Positions 30,498 through 40,909 are shown, counted from the stretch's first letter. The stretch is DNA of 64,000 nt from Mycobacterium intracellulare ATCC 13950 (GCF_000277125.1 NC_016946.1:4774001-4838000); one strand, 5' to 3'. Notes: generated from the sequence alone by a model not told the origin. Numbers and translations are program-made.

Positions 30498-30899
30498 ATG
30501 CGCAGCAAGAAGAAAGTCGATTTCGCGGCGCTCGCCGACGCGCTCGTCGATTACCCGTACGCGTACCTGATCACCGTCGACGACGAATACCGCTCGCACA
30601 CCGTGACGGTCGAACCCGAGTTGCGCGGACAGACCCTCGAGGTCGGTCTCATCGGCGGCCGCACGCAGCAGAACCTGGCCCGGCGCCGCGACGTCACCCT
30701 GCTGTGGCCCCCGGCCGAACCGGGCGGCTACTCGCTGATCGTCGACGGCGCGGCCGAGGTGTCGCCCGAAGGCGGAGCCGGTGACGCGGTGCGGCTCACG
30801 GTGACCCCCACCCGCGCGCTGCTGCACCGCGACGCCGACTCCCCCGATGCGGCCCGGGGCTGCCTGCACGACTGTGTGGTGTTCTCGCTGCCGGCCTAG
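30498..30899 (+). CDS. Pyridoxamine 5'-phosphate oxidase-like protein
   Basis: A 133-residue small beta-barrel protein resembling the FMN-binding split-barrel (PNPOx-like) superfamily: [20 protein letters not shown] at the start, then [20 protein letters not shown] and a C-terminal cysteine-containing segment [14 protein letters not shown]. Members bind FMN, F420 or heme; the ligand cannot be told here. It lies between the PPE gene and the CMD-like gene on the same strand and is probably the counterpart of Rv0441c by position. Confidence 0.72.
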   Translation: MRSKKKVDFAALADALVDYPYAYLITVDDEYRSHTVTVEPELRGQTLEVGLIGGRTQQNLARRRDVTLLWPPAEPGGYSLIVDGAAEVSPEGGAGDAVRLTVTPTRALLHRDADSPDAARGCLHDCVVFSLPA

Positions 30900-30906
30900 C
30901 GGCGAT

Positions 30907-30987
30907 TGCCGCCATCGGCCTAGCCGGGCGCAGCGGGTCGCCGCCATCGGCCTAGCCGGGCGCAGCGGGTCGCCGCCATCGGCCTAG
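30907..30987 (+). repeat. 32-bp tandem repeat (2.5 copies)
   Basis: Two 32-base units (30907-30938 and 30939-30970) and a 17-base partial copy (30971-30987) fill most of the gap before the CMD-like gene at 31006. Copies differ by one base at the first position. The unit contains AGCCGGGCGCAGCGGGTCG, also present inside the repeat of the peptidase gene. The last copy lies only 19 bases from the next start codon. Confidence 0.9.
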
Positions 30988-31005
30988 GGCCGTACAGTCT
31001 CATCC

Positions 31006-31569
31006 GTGAGCCGCATCGCGCCCCTCGCCCCGCCGTGGAGCGAAGAGGATGCCGCCGGCATCAACAGCTGGGGCCACCCGGACCGCACCTACGAGCCGCT
31101 GCTGTTGGTGCGTTGCCTGCAGCGCCATCCGGTGCTGGCCTCCCGGCTGCGCAAGCTCGGCGAATCCCTTTACACCGCAGCGCTTTTGCCGCCCCGGACG
31201 CGGACCATCGCCATCCTTCGCATCTGCGCGCTGCTGCGCTGCGCCTACGAGTGGGGCGGGCAGGCCGCCTTCTGGGGTCCGATCGCCGGCGTCAGCGACG
31301 ACGAGTGCGACGCGCTGGTGTTGGCCGGGGCCGACGACCCGCGGTGGGGCCCGGCCGAGCGGACGCTGATCGCGGCGGTCGACGAGTGCGAGCGCACCGG
31401 CTCGTGGTCGGAGGCGACATGGGAAGCGCTCGGCGACTTTCTGGACGACGAGCAGCGGATCGAATTGCTCACGGCCGTCGGCTGGTACCGCACGATCTGC
31501 ACGCTGTGCAACGCGCTCGCGCTTCCGGTGGAGGGCTGGATGCGGCCCTGGCCGGGGTCAGCCGGCTGA
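31006..31569 (+). CDS. Carboxymuconolactone decarboxylase family protein
   Basis: A 187-residue helical CMD-like protein, a distant relative of the gene at 8901. The core helix has RTRTIAILRICALLRCAYEW with a single Cys before the Glu, followed by the typical ADDPRWGPAERTLIAAVDEC segment. There is no CxxC pair. The function is unknown. It begins with GTG just after the 32-bp repeats. Its end overlaps the convergent SDR gene by 12 bases. Confidence 0.78.
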   Translation: MSRIAPLAPPWSEEDAAGINSWGHPDRTYEPLLLVRCLQRHPVLASRLRKLGESLYTAALLPPRTRTIAILRICALLRCAYEWGGQAAFWGPIAGVSDDECDALVLAGADDPRWGPAERTLIAAVDECERTGSWSEATWEALGDFLDDEQRIELLTAVGWYRTICTLCNALALPVEGWMRPWPGSAG

Positions 31570-32382
31570 CCGGTCCCTGCGCAGGCTCGGATGCTGGTTC
31601 TTCAACAGCGGCAGCAGCACTCGTCGCGGCATGAACTGGAACAGGCGGGTGCTGATCTGGCTGGGCAGGCCGGGGATCACGGTTGGGCGGTCGCTCTCGA
31701 GCGCGTCGACCCCGGCGCGCGCCACCTCACGCGACGGCTTCCACATGAACTTCGGGAACGCGTCGGCGAATTCGCGCTCGTCCATGCCGGCGCTCTTCAC
31801 GAACTCGGTGCGCACCGGGCCGGGACACAGCAGCGCGACGGTGACGCCGGTGCCGGCGAGTTCACCGCGCAGCCCATGGGTGTAGTTGTTGACGAACGCC
31901 TTGGTGGCCGCGTACCCGGCCTGCCCGGGGAAGGGTTGGTAGCCGGCGGTCGAGCCGACGTTGAGGATCGCGCCGCGGCCGCGCGGCACCATCCGCTGCA
32001 CCGCGCGGGTGCTCAGGTCGATGACGGCCTCGACGTTGACCCGCACCTGCGCGATCTCGTCGGCCACGGGAATTTTCGTCACCGAGCCCATGGTGCCGAT
32101 GCCGGCGTTGTTGACCAGGATGTCGGCCGTCAGGCCGCGGCGCTCGACCTCGTCGAACAGGCCGGCGCGGGCGGCGGAATCGGCGACGTCGCAGGCGATC
32201 ACCTCGACGCGCACCCGGCCGGCGAGTTCGTCGGCCAGATCGCGCAGCCGGTCTTCGCGGCGGGCGACGAGCGTCAAGCCGTGGCCGCGGTCGGCCAACT
32301 CGCGGGCGATGTCGGCGCCGATGCCCGACGACGCGCCCGTCACGACGGCGGTGCTGGTGGGTGAGGGAGCGGGAAGCGCCAC
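31558..32382 (-). CDS. Short-chain dehydrogenase/reductase
   Basis: A 274-residue classical SDR. It has the nucleotide motif VVTGASSGIGADIARELA at the N-terminus, NNAGIGTMG, and the catalytic Ser and Tyr-x(3)-Lys in NVGSTAGYQPFPGQAGYAAT followed by KAF. The C-terminus is basic. The substrate is unknown. The frame is open well upstream into the repeat region; the GTG at 32382 (V-A-L-P-A-P) is the start that fits the family. It is convergent with the CMD gene. Confidence 0.87.
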   Translation of the reverse strand: MALPAPSPTSTAVVTGASSGIGADIARELADRGHGLTLVARREDRLRDLADELAGRVRVEVIACDVADSAARAGLFDEVERRGLTADILVNNAGIGTMGSVTKIPVADEIAQVRVNVEAVIDLSTRAVQRMVPRGRGAILNVGSTAGYQPFPGQAGYAATKAFVNNYTHGLRGELAGTGVTVALLCPGPVRTEFVKSAGMDEREFADAFPKFMWKPSREVARAGVDALESDRPTVIPGLPSQISTRLFQFMPRRVLLPLLKNQHPSLRRDRSAG

Positions 32383-32430
32383 GCGTTCAAACGTACAAGG
32401 CCGGCCAGGCGCCTCGAGTGTGCACTCTGG

Positions 32431-32609
32431 GCGTCGAGTGTGAGGCCAGGGCTTCGCGGGTGAAACCAGGGCGGGAAAATCGCGAAAAGCTCGCCGTGAG
32501 CTCACACCCAAAGCCCTGAGCTCACACTCGATGCCGCGGCGCGGCGGCCTACCCGCCGAAGGTGAAACCAGGGCGGGAAAATCGCGAAAAGCCCGCCGTG
32601 AGTTCACGC
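32431..32609. repeat. Compound repeat: 49-bp direct repeats and 24-bp inverted repeats
   Basis: In the 292-base gap between the SDR gene and groEL2, two 49-base direct repeats (32459-32507 and 32561-32609) match at 46 positions. A 24-base inverted pair (32431-32454 and 32511-32534) matches at 21 positions and brackets the first copy. No gene is seen here; the groEL2 terminator follows at 32625-32663. Confidence 0.85.
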
Positions 32610-32624
32610 TCGGCGCCATCGCCA

Positions 32625-32663
32625 CGAAAAAACCCGGCCCCTTGTGAGGGCCGGGTTTTTTCG
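32625..32663 (-). terminator. Intrinsic terminator of groEL2
   Basis: A perfect 16-base inverted repeat (32625-32640 and 32648-32663). On the minus strand the stem is GC-rich and followed by a T run (complement of the A run at 32627-32632), so it is a canonical rho-independent terminator 12 bases after the groEL2 stop. It can also work for the opposite strand. Confidence 0.95.
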
Positions 32664-32674
32664 TTGGCGACTTT

Positions 32675-34402
<1,728 letters not shown>

Positions 34403-34403
34403 C

Positions 34404-34464
34404 TAGCACTCACTGGTCGCGAGTGCCAAGTCATTCTTAGCACTCGCCTATGCCGAGTGCAAGA
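34404..34464. promoter_or_regulatory. Two CIRCE operators (HrcA binding sites) upstream of groEL2
   Basis: Two inverted repeats with a nine-base spacer fit the CIRCE pattern TTAGCACTC-N9-GAGTGCTAA. The first is TAGCACTC (34404) with GAGTGCCA (ending 34428); the second is TTAGCACTC (34438) with GAGTGCAAG (ending 34464). They lie 100-165 bases upstream of the groEL2 start, where the heat-shock promoter is expected. Confidence 0.93.
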
Positions 34465-34475
34465 AGTAGTGGGAC

Positions 34476-35168
34476 TCAGGGCAGGTCGAGCAGCTGCTCG
34501 TAGAAGCCGCCGAAGCCGCGCGGGCGGTCGACCAGATGGATCTCGAGGATCCAGTGGCAGATGCGCCCGCGCGGGTCGGTGCGGCGCATCGGCTTGTCCG
34601 AGCCGGGCATGATGTACCACTCGATGCCGGGGCCGGCGATCTTCTTGTGCGGGAACTCCCCCACCAGGTGCCCGGCGATCCGGCTGGCCCACTCGAAGCC
34701 CTCCGCGTGGGCCGCCCCGACGACGAAGTCGAACAGCTCGGCGCCGGTGACGTCGGGATTGCCGGCGAAGTAGTCGCGGCCGGCCTGCCACACGCGGGGC
34801 AGCGCGTCGCGGACGGCCCTCTTGTGTGGGTCGTCGCCCAACAGGAAGGTCCGGCCGAAGTCGGCCTCCCACTCCTCGAAGATCGGCCCCAGATCCAGGA
34901 AGACGATGTCGTCGTCGACGATCAGCCGGTCCGGCGGGCGCTCGTGGAACGGTTGCAGCGTGTTCTCCCCGGCGCGCACGATCCGCCGATGCCAGTGCCG
35001 GGTCACGCCGAACATTTCGCCGGCCAGATCGTGGATCTCATCGGAGAGCTCCTTCTCCCCGACCCCGGACCGAATCATGGCCCGCCGCTCGATCTCGTCG
35101 AACAGTTGCGCCGCTTTGCGTTCGGCGTCCAGGAGCCGTTCCACGCGCAGTTCCTCCGCGGCCTCCAT
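34476..35168 (-). CDS. M24 family metallopeptidase-like protein
   Basis: A 230-residue protein with the pita-bread fold of aminopeptidase P/creatinase. The metal ligands can be traced: Asp in DIVFLDLGPIFEEWEADFGR (two Asp), His in RIAGHLVGEFPHKKI, and Glu in HWILEIHLVD. It lacks the N-terminal domain of Xaa-Pro dipeptidases, so it is a single-domain form; the peptide substrate is unknown. It sits immediately upstream of the CIRCE sites and reads toward groEL2 on the same strand. It is divergent from the cupin gene. Confidence 0.8.
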   Translation of the reverse strand: MEAAEELRVERLLDAERKAAQLFDEIERRAMIRSGVGEKELSDEIHDLAGEMFGVTRHWHRRIVRAGENTLQPFHERPPDRLIVDDDIVFLDLGPIFEEWEADFGRTFLLGDDPHKRAVRDALPRVWQAGRDYFAGNPDVTGAELFDFVVGAAHAEGFEWASRIAGHLVGEFPHKKIAGPGIEWYIMPGSDKPMRRTDPRGRICHWILEIHLVDRPRGFGGFYEQLLDLP

Positions 35169-35197
35169 CCACGCGATGTTATGCGCACACTGGAGCC

Positions 35198-35689
35198 ATG
35201 TCCCTCGTCGTGCCGCCCTACCCGCCGGCCCGCTACACCGCAGAAGAGCCGGAGATCAGCGCCTGGCTCAAGCGGGCCGACCAGCCCCCGGACTACGAGA
35301 CCTCCGGCGTCAAATACCACTACCTGGCCAACCAACAGGACACCGCCGGCGACTACGGCCTCTATCGCGTCGACATCGCCCCGGCCGGCGGCGGTCCCCC
35401 GGCCCACTTCCACCGGGCCATGTCGGAGGCCTTCTTCGTGCTCTCCGGGACGATGAAGCTCTACGACGGCACCGAGTGGGCCGACGGGCACCAGGGCGAT
35501 TTCCTCTATGTCCCGCCGGGCGGCGTCCACGGCTTCCGCAACGAGGCCGACGAGCCGGCGTCGATCCTGATGCTGTTCGCGCCGGGCGCCCCCCGCGAGG
35601 CCTACTTCGAAGGCTTCGCGGCGCTGGCCGACATGACCGACGAGGAACGCCGGGAGTGGTTCGTCCGCCACGACAACTACTGGGTCTGA
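35198..35689 (+). CDS. Cupin domain protein
   Basis: A 163-residue cupin. The two cupin motifs are visible: GGPPAHFHRAMSEAFFVLSG (His, His, Glu ligands) and GDFLYVPPGGVHGFRNEADE (His ligand). After the barrel there is a helical tail (DMTDEERREWFVRHDNYWV) seen in quercetinase-like cupins. The substrate is unknown. Its 3' end overlaps the convergent TetR gene by 13 bases. Confidence 0.87.
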   Translation: MSLVVPPYPPARYTAEEPEISAWLKRADQPPDYETSGVKYHYLANQQDTAGDYGLYRVDIAPAGGGPPAHFHRAMSEAFFVLSGTMKLYDGTEWADGHQGDFLYVPPGGVHGFRNEADEPASILMLFAPGAPREAYFEGFAALADMTDEERREWFVRHDNYWV

Positions 35690-36297
35690 CCGCCCAGGTC
35701 GCCGTCGACGTAGCGCTGCAGGTTGGGGGCGATCGCGGCGATGGCCTCGTCGTCGGTCATCGAGGCGACGGGCTCGATCTTCCACACGTAGCGCATCAGC
35801 GCGAACCCCATCATCTGTGACGAGATGAGGCCGCTGCGGATCAAGCGGTCCCGGTCGTCGCTGCCGAGCCCCGAGACCCCCATCAGGCTGCCCTCGACCA
35901 CTCGACGAAGTTTGTCGCGGGTGGCGGGGTCGTGCGCCGCGGTCTGCAGGATGGCCCGCAGCGTCGGCCCGATCTCGTCGTCGGCCCAGCTGGCCAGCAG
36001 CAGCTGCAGCAGCGCGGCGCCGAGCCGCTCGACCGGGGTGGCCCACACCTCGGCCACGCGGTCCAGCCACTGCTGGGGCGGGTTGGTCGCGGCGTCGAGC
36101 AGCCCTTCCTTCGACCCGAAGTAGTGGTAGACCAGCGCCGGGTCGACGTCGGCCCGCCGCGCGACCGCCCGGATCGTGGTGCCGGCCCAGCCGTGCACGG
36201 CGAATTCGTCGCGCGCCGCCGCGGCGATCCGCGCGGCCAGCACCCCCCGTTCGTCCCGGGGTCCAGGCGTCGTCGCCGTCTTCGCCACGAGTTTCAT
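35677..36297 (-). CDS. TetR family regulator divergent from an alpha/beta hydrolase
   Basis: A 206-residue TetR protein. The HTH is at about residues 20-65 (TTIRAVARRADVDPALVYHY, then FGSKEGLL), and the C-terminal half is the TetR_C-type helical domain. An alternative ATG at 36336 would place the start inside the repeated TTTCATCGTAGCGTGA sequence, so 36297 is preferred. It is divergent from the hydrolase gene, with two palindromic operators between them, so self-regulation and control of the hydrolase are likely. Confidence 0.88.
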   Translation of the reverse strand: MKLVAKTATTPGPRDERGVLAARIAAAARDEFAVHGWAGTTIRAVARRADVDPALVYHYFGSKEGLLDAATNPPQQWLDRVAEVWATPVERLGAALLQLLLASWADDEIGPTLRAILQTAAHDPATRDKLRRVVEGSLMGVSGLGSDDRDRLIRSGLISSQMMGFALMRYVWKIEPVASMTDDEAIAAIAPNLQRYVDGDLGGQTQ

Positions 36298-36321
36298 CGT
36301 AGCGTGAATTTCTCCTTGCGT

Positions 36322-36357
36322 TGAAACTAATTTCATCGTAGCGTGAGACTAGTCTCA
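36322..36357. promoter_or_regulatory. Paired palindromic operators for the divergent TetR/hydrolase genes
   Basis: TGAGACTAGTCTCA at 36344-36357 is a perfect 14-base palindrome. TGAAACTAATTTCA at 36322-36335 is a degenerate copy of the same motif, centred 22 bases (two helical turns) away. In addition TTTCATCGTAGCGTGA occurs twice (36292-36307 and 36331-36346). The sites lie in the 91-base divergent gap. Confidence 0.8.
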
Positions 36358-36388
36358 ACGGTCCGTGAAAATCTTGAGGAGCGGTCCC

Positions 36389-37447
36389 ATGTACACCTAC
36401 GACATCGATGCCGCGGCCATGTTCGACGACCGCACCGACCAGTTCGCGAAGTTCGGCGTTCCGCTCGAGGACATCGAGCGGGTCCGCTCCGCCGTCGACG
36501 ACATGTGGGACGACGCGCCGGGCGGCTGGGTGTACGAATGGTCGCGGGTGGCAAGGGATTACGCCGAGCGCGGGGACCACCGGATGGCGTCCCTGGTGTA
36601 CGGGTGCGCCAAGTTCCCCTGCCTGACGGACGCCGCCCGGGTCAAGGCGTTGCAGCACCAGCTCGAGCAATTTCAGTTGGCGGCCAACGGCTTTCCGGTG
36701 CACTTCGAGCGCCGCATCGTCGCCGTCGGGTACCGCGGCGGATCGGTCGAGGTGCCGGTGCACCTGTATTCGGCCGACGGCCGATACGCGGACCGGGCGG
36801 TGCTGATCGCCAGCGGCGGTGTGGACACCTGGAAGATGGACATCCACCCGTGGTGGGTCGGATTCACCCAGGGCGCGGGCGTGACCACGCTGGCCTTCGA
36901 CCATCCCGGCACCGGCGAGACGGACATCCCGCTCGATGAACACGCCGACGAGGTGATCCGCGGCCTCATCGGCTACGCCCGGACGCTGGGCGACGGCCGG
37001 GTCGCCCACTTCGGCGCGTCATTCGGCGGGAACTTCGCCGCGATGTCCGGGCTCACCGGAATCGTCGACGCCGCAATCGAACTCGGCGGCCCGGTGGTCG
37101 ACGCGTTCGCCGTCGAGAACATCGCAAAGCTGCCCTACGGCATGCGCGACATCGTGGGCAACGCCATGCACTGGGATCACTCCCCCACCCTCGAGGAGCT
37201 CAGCGCCGGCCTCAGCCGACTCAACCGACGGGATCTGCTTGCCCGGCAAGGCAATTCGGAAATGTTGGTGATCAATGGCGCCGACGACTACTTCGTCCCG
37301 CAGTCCGACACGCTCGTCTTCCAGGGCCGCCCCGACACCGAGGTGCACCTCATCGAGGGCACCGGCCATGTCGCCATGAGCAAGGCGCCCGAGGTGGTGC
37401 CGCGGGTCATCGCCTGGCTGCGCGCGCAGATGACAACCGAGCGATGA
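36389..37447 (+). CDS. Alpha/beta hydrolase (FrsA-like)
   Basis: A 352-residue hydrolase with an N-terminal helical cap of about 120 residues and a C-terminal hydrolase core. The nucleophile elbow is HFGASFGGNFAAMSG, the acid is in NGADDYFVPQSD and the histidine in IEGTGHVAMSKAPE. The substrate is unknown. The ATG at 36389 has a good GAGGAG ribosome site; a GTG at 36365 is an in-frame alternative. It is probably controlled by the divergent TetR. The SDR gene follows 42 bases later on the same strand. Confidence 0.85.
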   Translation: MYTYDIDAAAMFDDRTDQFAKFGVPLEDIERVRSAVDDMWDDAPGGWVYEWSRVARDYAERGDHRMASLVYGCAKFPCLTDAARVKALQHQLEQFQLAANGFPVHFERRIVAVGYRGGSVEVPVHLYSADGRYADRAVLIASGGVDTWKMDIHPWWVGFTQGAGVTTLAFDHPGTGETDIPLDEHADEVIRGLIGYARTLGDGRVAHFGASFGGNFAAMSGLTGIVDAAIELGGPVVDAFAVENIAKLPYGMRDIVGNAMHWDHSPTLEELSAGLSRLNRRDLLARQGNSEMLVINGADDYFVPQSDTLVFQGRPDTEVHLIEGTGHVAMSKAPEVVPRVIAWLRAQMTTER

Positions 37448-37489
37448 CGCGCCCGGCAACATCCGGCCGGGGTGAGTATGTTTTGGGCC

Positions 37490-38440
37490 ATGGCTTCCAA
37501 CGACAAAGAAACCCGCGCCTGGTCGGAGAGTGACGTCCCGGATCAGAGCGGGCGCGTCGTCGTCATCACCGGCGCGAACACCGGCATCGGGTATGAGGCG
37601 GCCGCCGTGCTGGCCCACCGCGGCGCCCACGTCGTCCTCGCGGTGCGCAACCTCGAGAAGGGCAACGCGGCGCTGTCGCGCATCGTCGCCGCCGGGGGGC
37701 AAGGGTCCCGAGAAGTAGACGTCACGCTGCAGCAGCTGGATCTGACCTCGCTGGACGCGGTCCGGTCGGCCGCCGACGCGCTGCGCGCGGCCTACCCGCG
37801 CATCGACCTGCTGATCAACAACGCCGGGGTGATGTGGACGCCCAAGCAGGTCACCGCGGACGGATTCGAATTGCAGTTCGGCACCAACCATCTGGGCCAC
37901 TTCGCGCTGACCGGGTTGCTGCTCGACCACCTGCTCCCCGTGCGGGATTCGCGGGTGGTGACCATCAGCAGCCTCGGCCACCGGCTGCGCGCCGCGATCC
38001 ACTTCGACGACCTGCAATGGGAACACCGGTACGACCGGATCGCCGCCTACGGGCAATCCAAGCTGGCCAACCTCCTGTTCACCTACGAGCTGCAGCGCCG
38101 GCTGGCGGCCACGCCCGACGCGAAGACCATCGCCGTGGCCGCGCACCCCGGCGGCTCCAACACCGAGCTGACCCGCAACCTGCCGGCGATCTTCCGGCCC
38201 GCCGCCGCGGCGCTGGGCCCGGTGCTGTTCCAGAGCGCGGCCATGGGTGCGCTGCCGACGTTGCGGGCCGCCACCGATCCGGACGTCCAGGGCGGGCAGT
38301 ACTTCGGCCCGGACGGATTCCTCGAGCAGCGTGGGCACCCGAAGCTCGTCAAGTCCAGCGCCCAGTCCCACGACGCGGAACTGCAACGCCGGCTGTGGGC
38401 CGTCTCCGAAGAGCTCACCGGCGTCCGCTTCCCGGTCTGA
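37490..38440 (+). CDS. Short-chain dehydrogenase/reductase (Rv0439c homologue)
   Basis: A 316-residue SDR of the retinol-dehydrogenase-like group. It shows VVVITGANTGIGYEAAAVLA (cofactor), DLLINNAGVMWTP, Ser in VTISSLGHRLRA and the catalytic Tyr/Lys in DRIAAYGQSKLANLLFTYEL. The C-terminal region includes the QYFGPDGFLEQRGHP segment typical of this family. The lipid or polyketide substrate is unknown. moeA2 follows ten bases later, as in Rv0439c-Rv0438c, so they are likely co-transcribed. Confidence 0.9.
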   Translation: MASNDKETRAWSESDVPDQSGRVVVITGANTGIGYEAAAVLAHRGAHVVLAVRNLEKGNAALSRIVAAGGQGSREVDVTLQQLDLTSLDAVRSAADALRAAYPRIDLLINNAGVMWTPKQVTADGFELQFGTNHLGHFALTGLLLDHLLPVRDSRVVTISSLGHRLRAAIHFDDLQWEHRYDRIAAYGQSKLANLLFTYELQRRLAATPDAKTIAVAAHPGGSNTELTRNLPAIFRPAAAALGPVLFQSAAMGALPTLRAATDPDVQGGQYFGPDGFLEQRGHPKLVKSSAQSHDAELQRRLWAVSEELTGVRFPV

Positions 38441-38450
38441 CGCGCGGATA

Positions 38451-39665
38451 ATGGCCCCGATGCGATCAGTCGCGGAACATCAGCGCGTCGTCACCGATTT
38501 GATTCGTCCGCGGCCGCCGGTTTCGGTCGCGCTGACCGACGCCCAGGGCCTGGTGCTGGCCGAGGACGTCATCGCCCAGCTGGCCCTGCCGGTCTTCGAC
38601 AACTCCGCGATGGACGGCTACGCGGTGCGCGCCGAGGACACGGCGTCCGCGACGCCGGAAAACCCGGTGGTGTTGCCGGTCGCCGAGGACATTCCGGCCG
38701 GGCGCACCGACGAGCTGACGCTGCAACCCGGTACGGCGCACCGGATCATGACGGGCGCCCCGCTGCCGGCGGGGGCGACGGCGATCGTTCCGGTCGAGGC
38801 CACCGACGGCGGGGTGGACGTCGTGTCGATCCGCGAGCCCCGCGAGGCCGGCAAGCACATCCGGTGCGCGGGTGAGGACGTCGCCCCCGGCACCACAGTG
38901 TTGCGCCGCGGCCAGGTCGTGACGCCGGCGGTGCTCGGCTTGGCCGCCGCGCTGGGGATCGCCGAGCTGCCGGTGATTCCGCGCCAGCGGGTGCTGGTGA
39001 TCTCGACCGGATCGGAGCTGGTGACCCCGGGCGTCCCGCTGCGGCCGGGGCAGATCTACGAGTCCAACTCGATCATGCTGGCCGGGGCGGTTCGGGATGC
39101 GGGCGCCGATCTGGTCGCCGTCGCGACCGCGGAAGACGATGTGGCTCAATTCAGTTCGATCATCGACCGGTACGCGGCCGACTCCGATTTGATCATCACC
39201 AGCGGCGGTGTCAGCGCCGGCGCCTACGAGGTGGTCAAGGACGCCTTCGGGCGCGAGGGCGATCAGGGCGTGGAATTCGTCAAGGTGGCGATGCAGCCCG
39301 GGATGCCGCAGGGCGTGGGCCGGGTGGCGGGCGCGACGATCGTCACGCTGCCCGGCAACCCGGTCAGCGCGCTGGTGTCCTTCGAGGTGTTCATCCGGCC
39401 GGCGCTGCGCACGGCGATGGGCCTGCCCGACCCCGAACGCCCGCACCGATCCGCCGTGCTCGCCGAGTCGCTGACCTCGCCGCGGGGCAAGCGGCAGTTC
39501 CGGCGCGCGGTGCTCAGCGACGACGCGAGCTCGGTCACCAGCTACGGGCCGCCGGCCTCGCACCACCTGCGCTGGCTGGCGTCGGCGAACGGGCTGCTCG
39601 ACATCCCCGAAGACGTCGTCGAGGTGCCCGAGGGAACGCGGCTGCAGGTCTGGGATCTGCGCTAG
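38451..39665 (+). CDS. moeA2: Molybdopterin molybdenumtransferase MoeA2
   Basis: A 404-residue MoeA protein that inserts molybdate into adenylated molybdopterin in cofactor biosynthesis (Rv0438c homologue, about 405 residues). Domain order is as usual: FDNSAMDGYAVRAED near the N-terminus, the MPT-binding GSELVTPG and TSGGVSAGAYEVVKDAF, then VTLPGNPVSALVSFEVFIRP and the C-terminal beta domain. Two ATGs (38451, 38460) are possible; the first gives the family length. It is convergent with the MFS gene. Confidence 0.94.
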   Translation: MAPMRSVAEHQRVVTDLIRPRPPVSVALTDAQGLVLAEDVIAQLALPVFDNSAMDGYAVRAEDTASATPENPVVLPVAEDIPAGRTDELTLQPGTAHRIMTGAPLPAGATAIVPVEATDGGVDVVSIREPREAGKHIRCAGEDVAPGTTVLRRGQVVTPAVLGLAAALGIAELPVIPRQRVLVISTGSELVTPGVPLRPGQIYESNSIMLAGAVRDAGADLVAVATAEDDVAQFSSIIDRYAADSDLIITSGGVSAGAYEVVKDAFGREGDQGVEFVKVAMQPGMPQGVGRVAGATIVTLPGNPVSALVSFEVFIRPALRTAMGLPDPERPHRSAVLAESLTSPRGKRQFRRAVLSDDASSVTSYGPPASHHLRWLASANGLLDIPEDVVEVPEGTRLQVWDLR

Positions 39666-39691
39666 CTGTACTGACCGGGGACGTGGGTGAC

Positions 39692-40909
39692 TTAGCCCGC
39701 GGGCGTGGCCACGTCCCGGTGGAATTCGTCGGCCTTGTCGAAGGCCGGGTTGTAGCGGATCGCGATGCCGACGATCGACATCATCACCGGGATGGTGGCC
39801 AGCGCCGCCGACAGCCCCACCCAGCCGGACAGGTGACCGATCAGCGGCGGGCCGAGCAGGTAGCCCAGCCAGCCCGTCGCCGCCACGATGGCGATCGCCG
39901 ATCCCGCTTCGCTCGCGCCGTAGGCCGCGCTGAACGCGGTGGGCACCAGCAGCGCCACGCCGACGCCCAGTGCGGCGAAACCGAGCACGCCGACGGCCGC
40001 GTTGGCGGTCGCCAGCGTCACGCTCATGCCCGCCACGGCCACCACCGCCAGGGCCGGCAGCAGCCGGCGACTGGGAACCCGCGCGTGCAGCCGGGGCGCT
40101 CCGAACCGGGTGATCACCATCGTCAGCGTGTAGGCCGCGTAGCTCAACGCCGAGACGCTCGGGCCGGCGCCCACGACGTTGCGCAGGTAGTTGGCCGACC
40201 AGTCGGTGGCCGCGCCCTCGCACAGAAACGACGCGAACGAGACCGCGGCCAGGATCGCCACCGTCGGCGTCATCCAGGCCCGCCGGCCTTGGGGGGTGGG
40301 GCCCGAAGACGCGTCGGAGTCATCTGCCGCATCGGGGATCAGGCGACGGGTGAGCATTCCCACCACGATCAGCACGACCGCCCCGAGGACCGTCAGCTGG
40401 GCGGTCAGCCCGATGCCCGCGCCGACGCACGCCGCGCCGATGACGGCCCCCACCAGCGTCCCGACGCTCCACATGCCGTGGAACCGCGCCATGATCGGCG
40501 CCCGGGCGGCCCGCTCGACGGTCGCGGCCTGGGTGTTCATCGCGACGTCCAGCGCGCCCTGGAACGTCCCCCACAACGCCAGCGCGCCGAAGAGGGCGGC
40601 CCCGGATTTGGCCAGCCCCACCGTCGTCCCCGCGACCGCATAGCCGGCGGCCATGACCGGGATCAGGCGGTGGCTGCCCCAGCGGCGCAGCGCCCAGTGG
40701 CTTGCCAGCGTGGCCACCACCGATCCCAGCGGGGCGCCGAACAGCGCCGTTCCCAACGCCGCGTCGGAGAGGCCCAGCTCGTCCTTGACCCGCGGAATGT
40801 GGGCGGCCCACGACGAAAACACCAGACCGTGGGCGATGAATGCGGCCGTGACACCGCGTTTCGCCCGACGCACCGGTGTCGCCCGCCGATCAGCACTGTG
40901 CGGTTGCAT
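39692..40909 (-). CDS. Major facilitator superfamily transporter
   Basis: A 405-residue protein with about 12 membrane helices. MFS features include the loop 2-3 region SVVATLASHWALRRWGSHR and a central hydrophilic loop (DAADDSDASSGPTPQGRR) between the two six-helix halves. It resembles the inner-membrane efflux proteins YbjJ-type (AAHIPRVKDELGLSDAALG at the N-terminus). The substrate is unknown. The ATG at 40909 avoids overlap with the divergent psd gene. In M. tuberculosis nothing separates moeA2 from psd, so this is an accessory gene. Confidence 0.85.
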   Translation of the reverse strand: MQPHSADRRATPVRRAKRGVTAAFIAHGLVFSSWAAHIPRVKDELGLSDAALGTALFGAPLGSVVATLASHWALRRWGSHRLIPVMAAGYAVAGTTVGLAKSGAALFGALALWGTFQGALDVAMNTQAATVERAARAPIMARFHGMWSVGTLVGAVIGAACVGAGIGLTAQLTVLGAVVLIVVGMLTRRLIPDAADDSDASSGPTPQGRRAWMTPTVAILAAVSFASFLCEGAATDWSANYLRNVVGAGPSVSALSYAAYTLTMVITRFGAPRLHARVPSRRLLPALAVVAVAGMSVTLATANAAVGVLGFAALGVGVALLVPTAFSAAYGASEAGSAIAIVAATGWLGYLLGPPLIGHLSGWVGLSAALATIPVMMSIVGIAIRYNPAFDKADEFHRDVATPAG

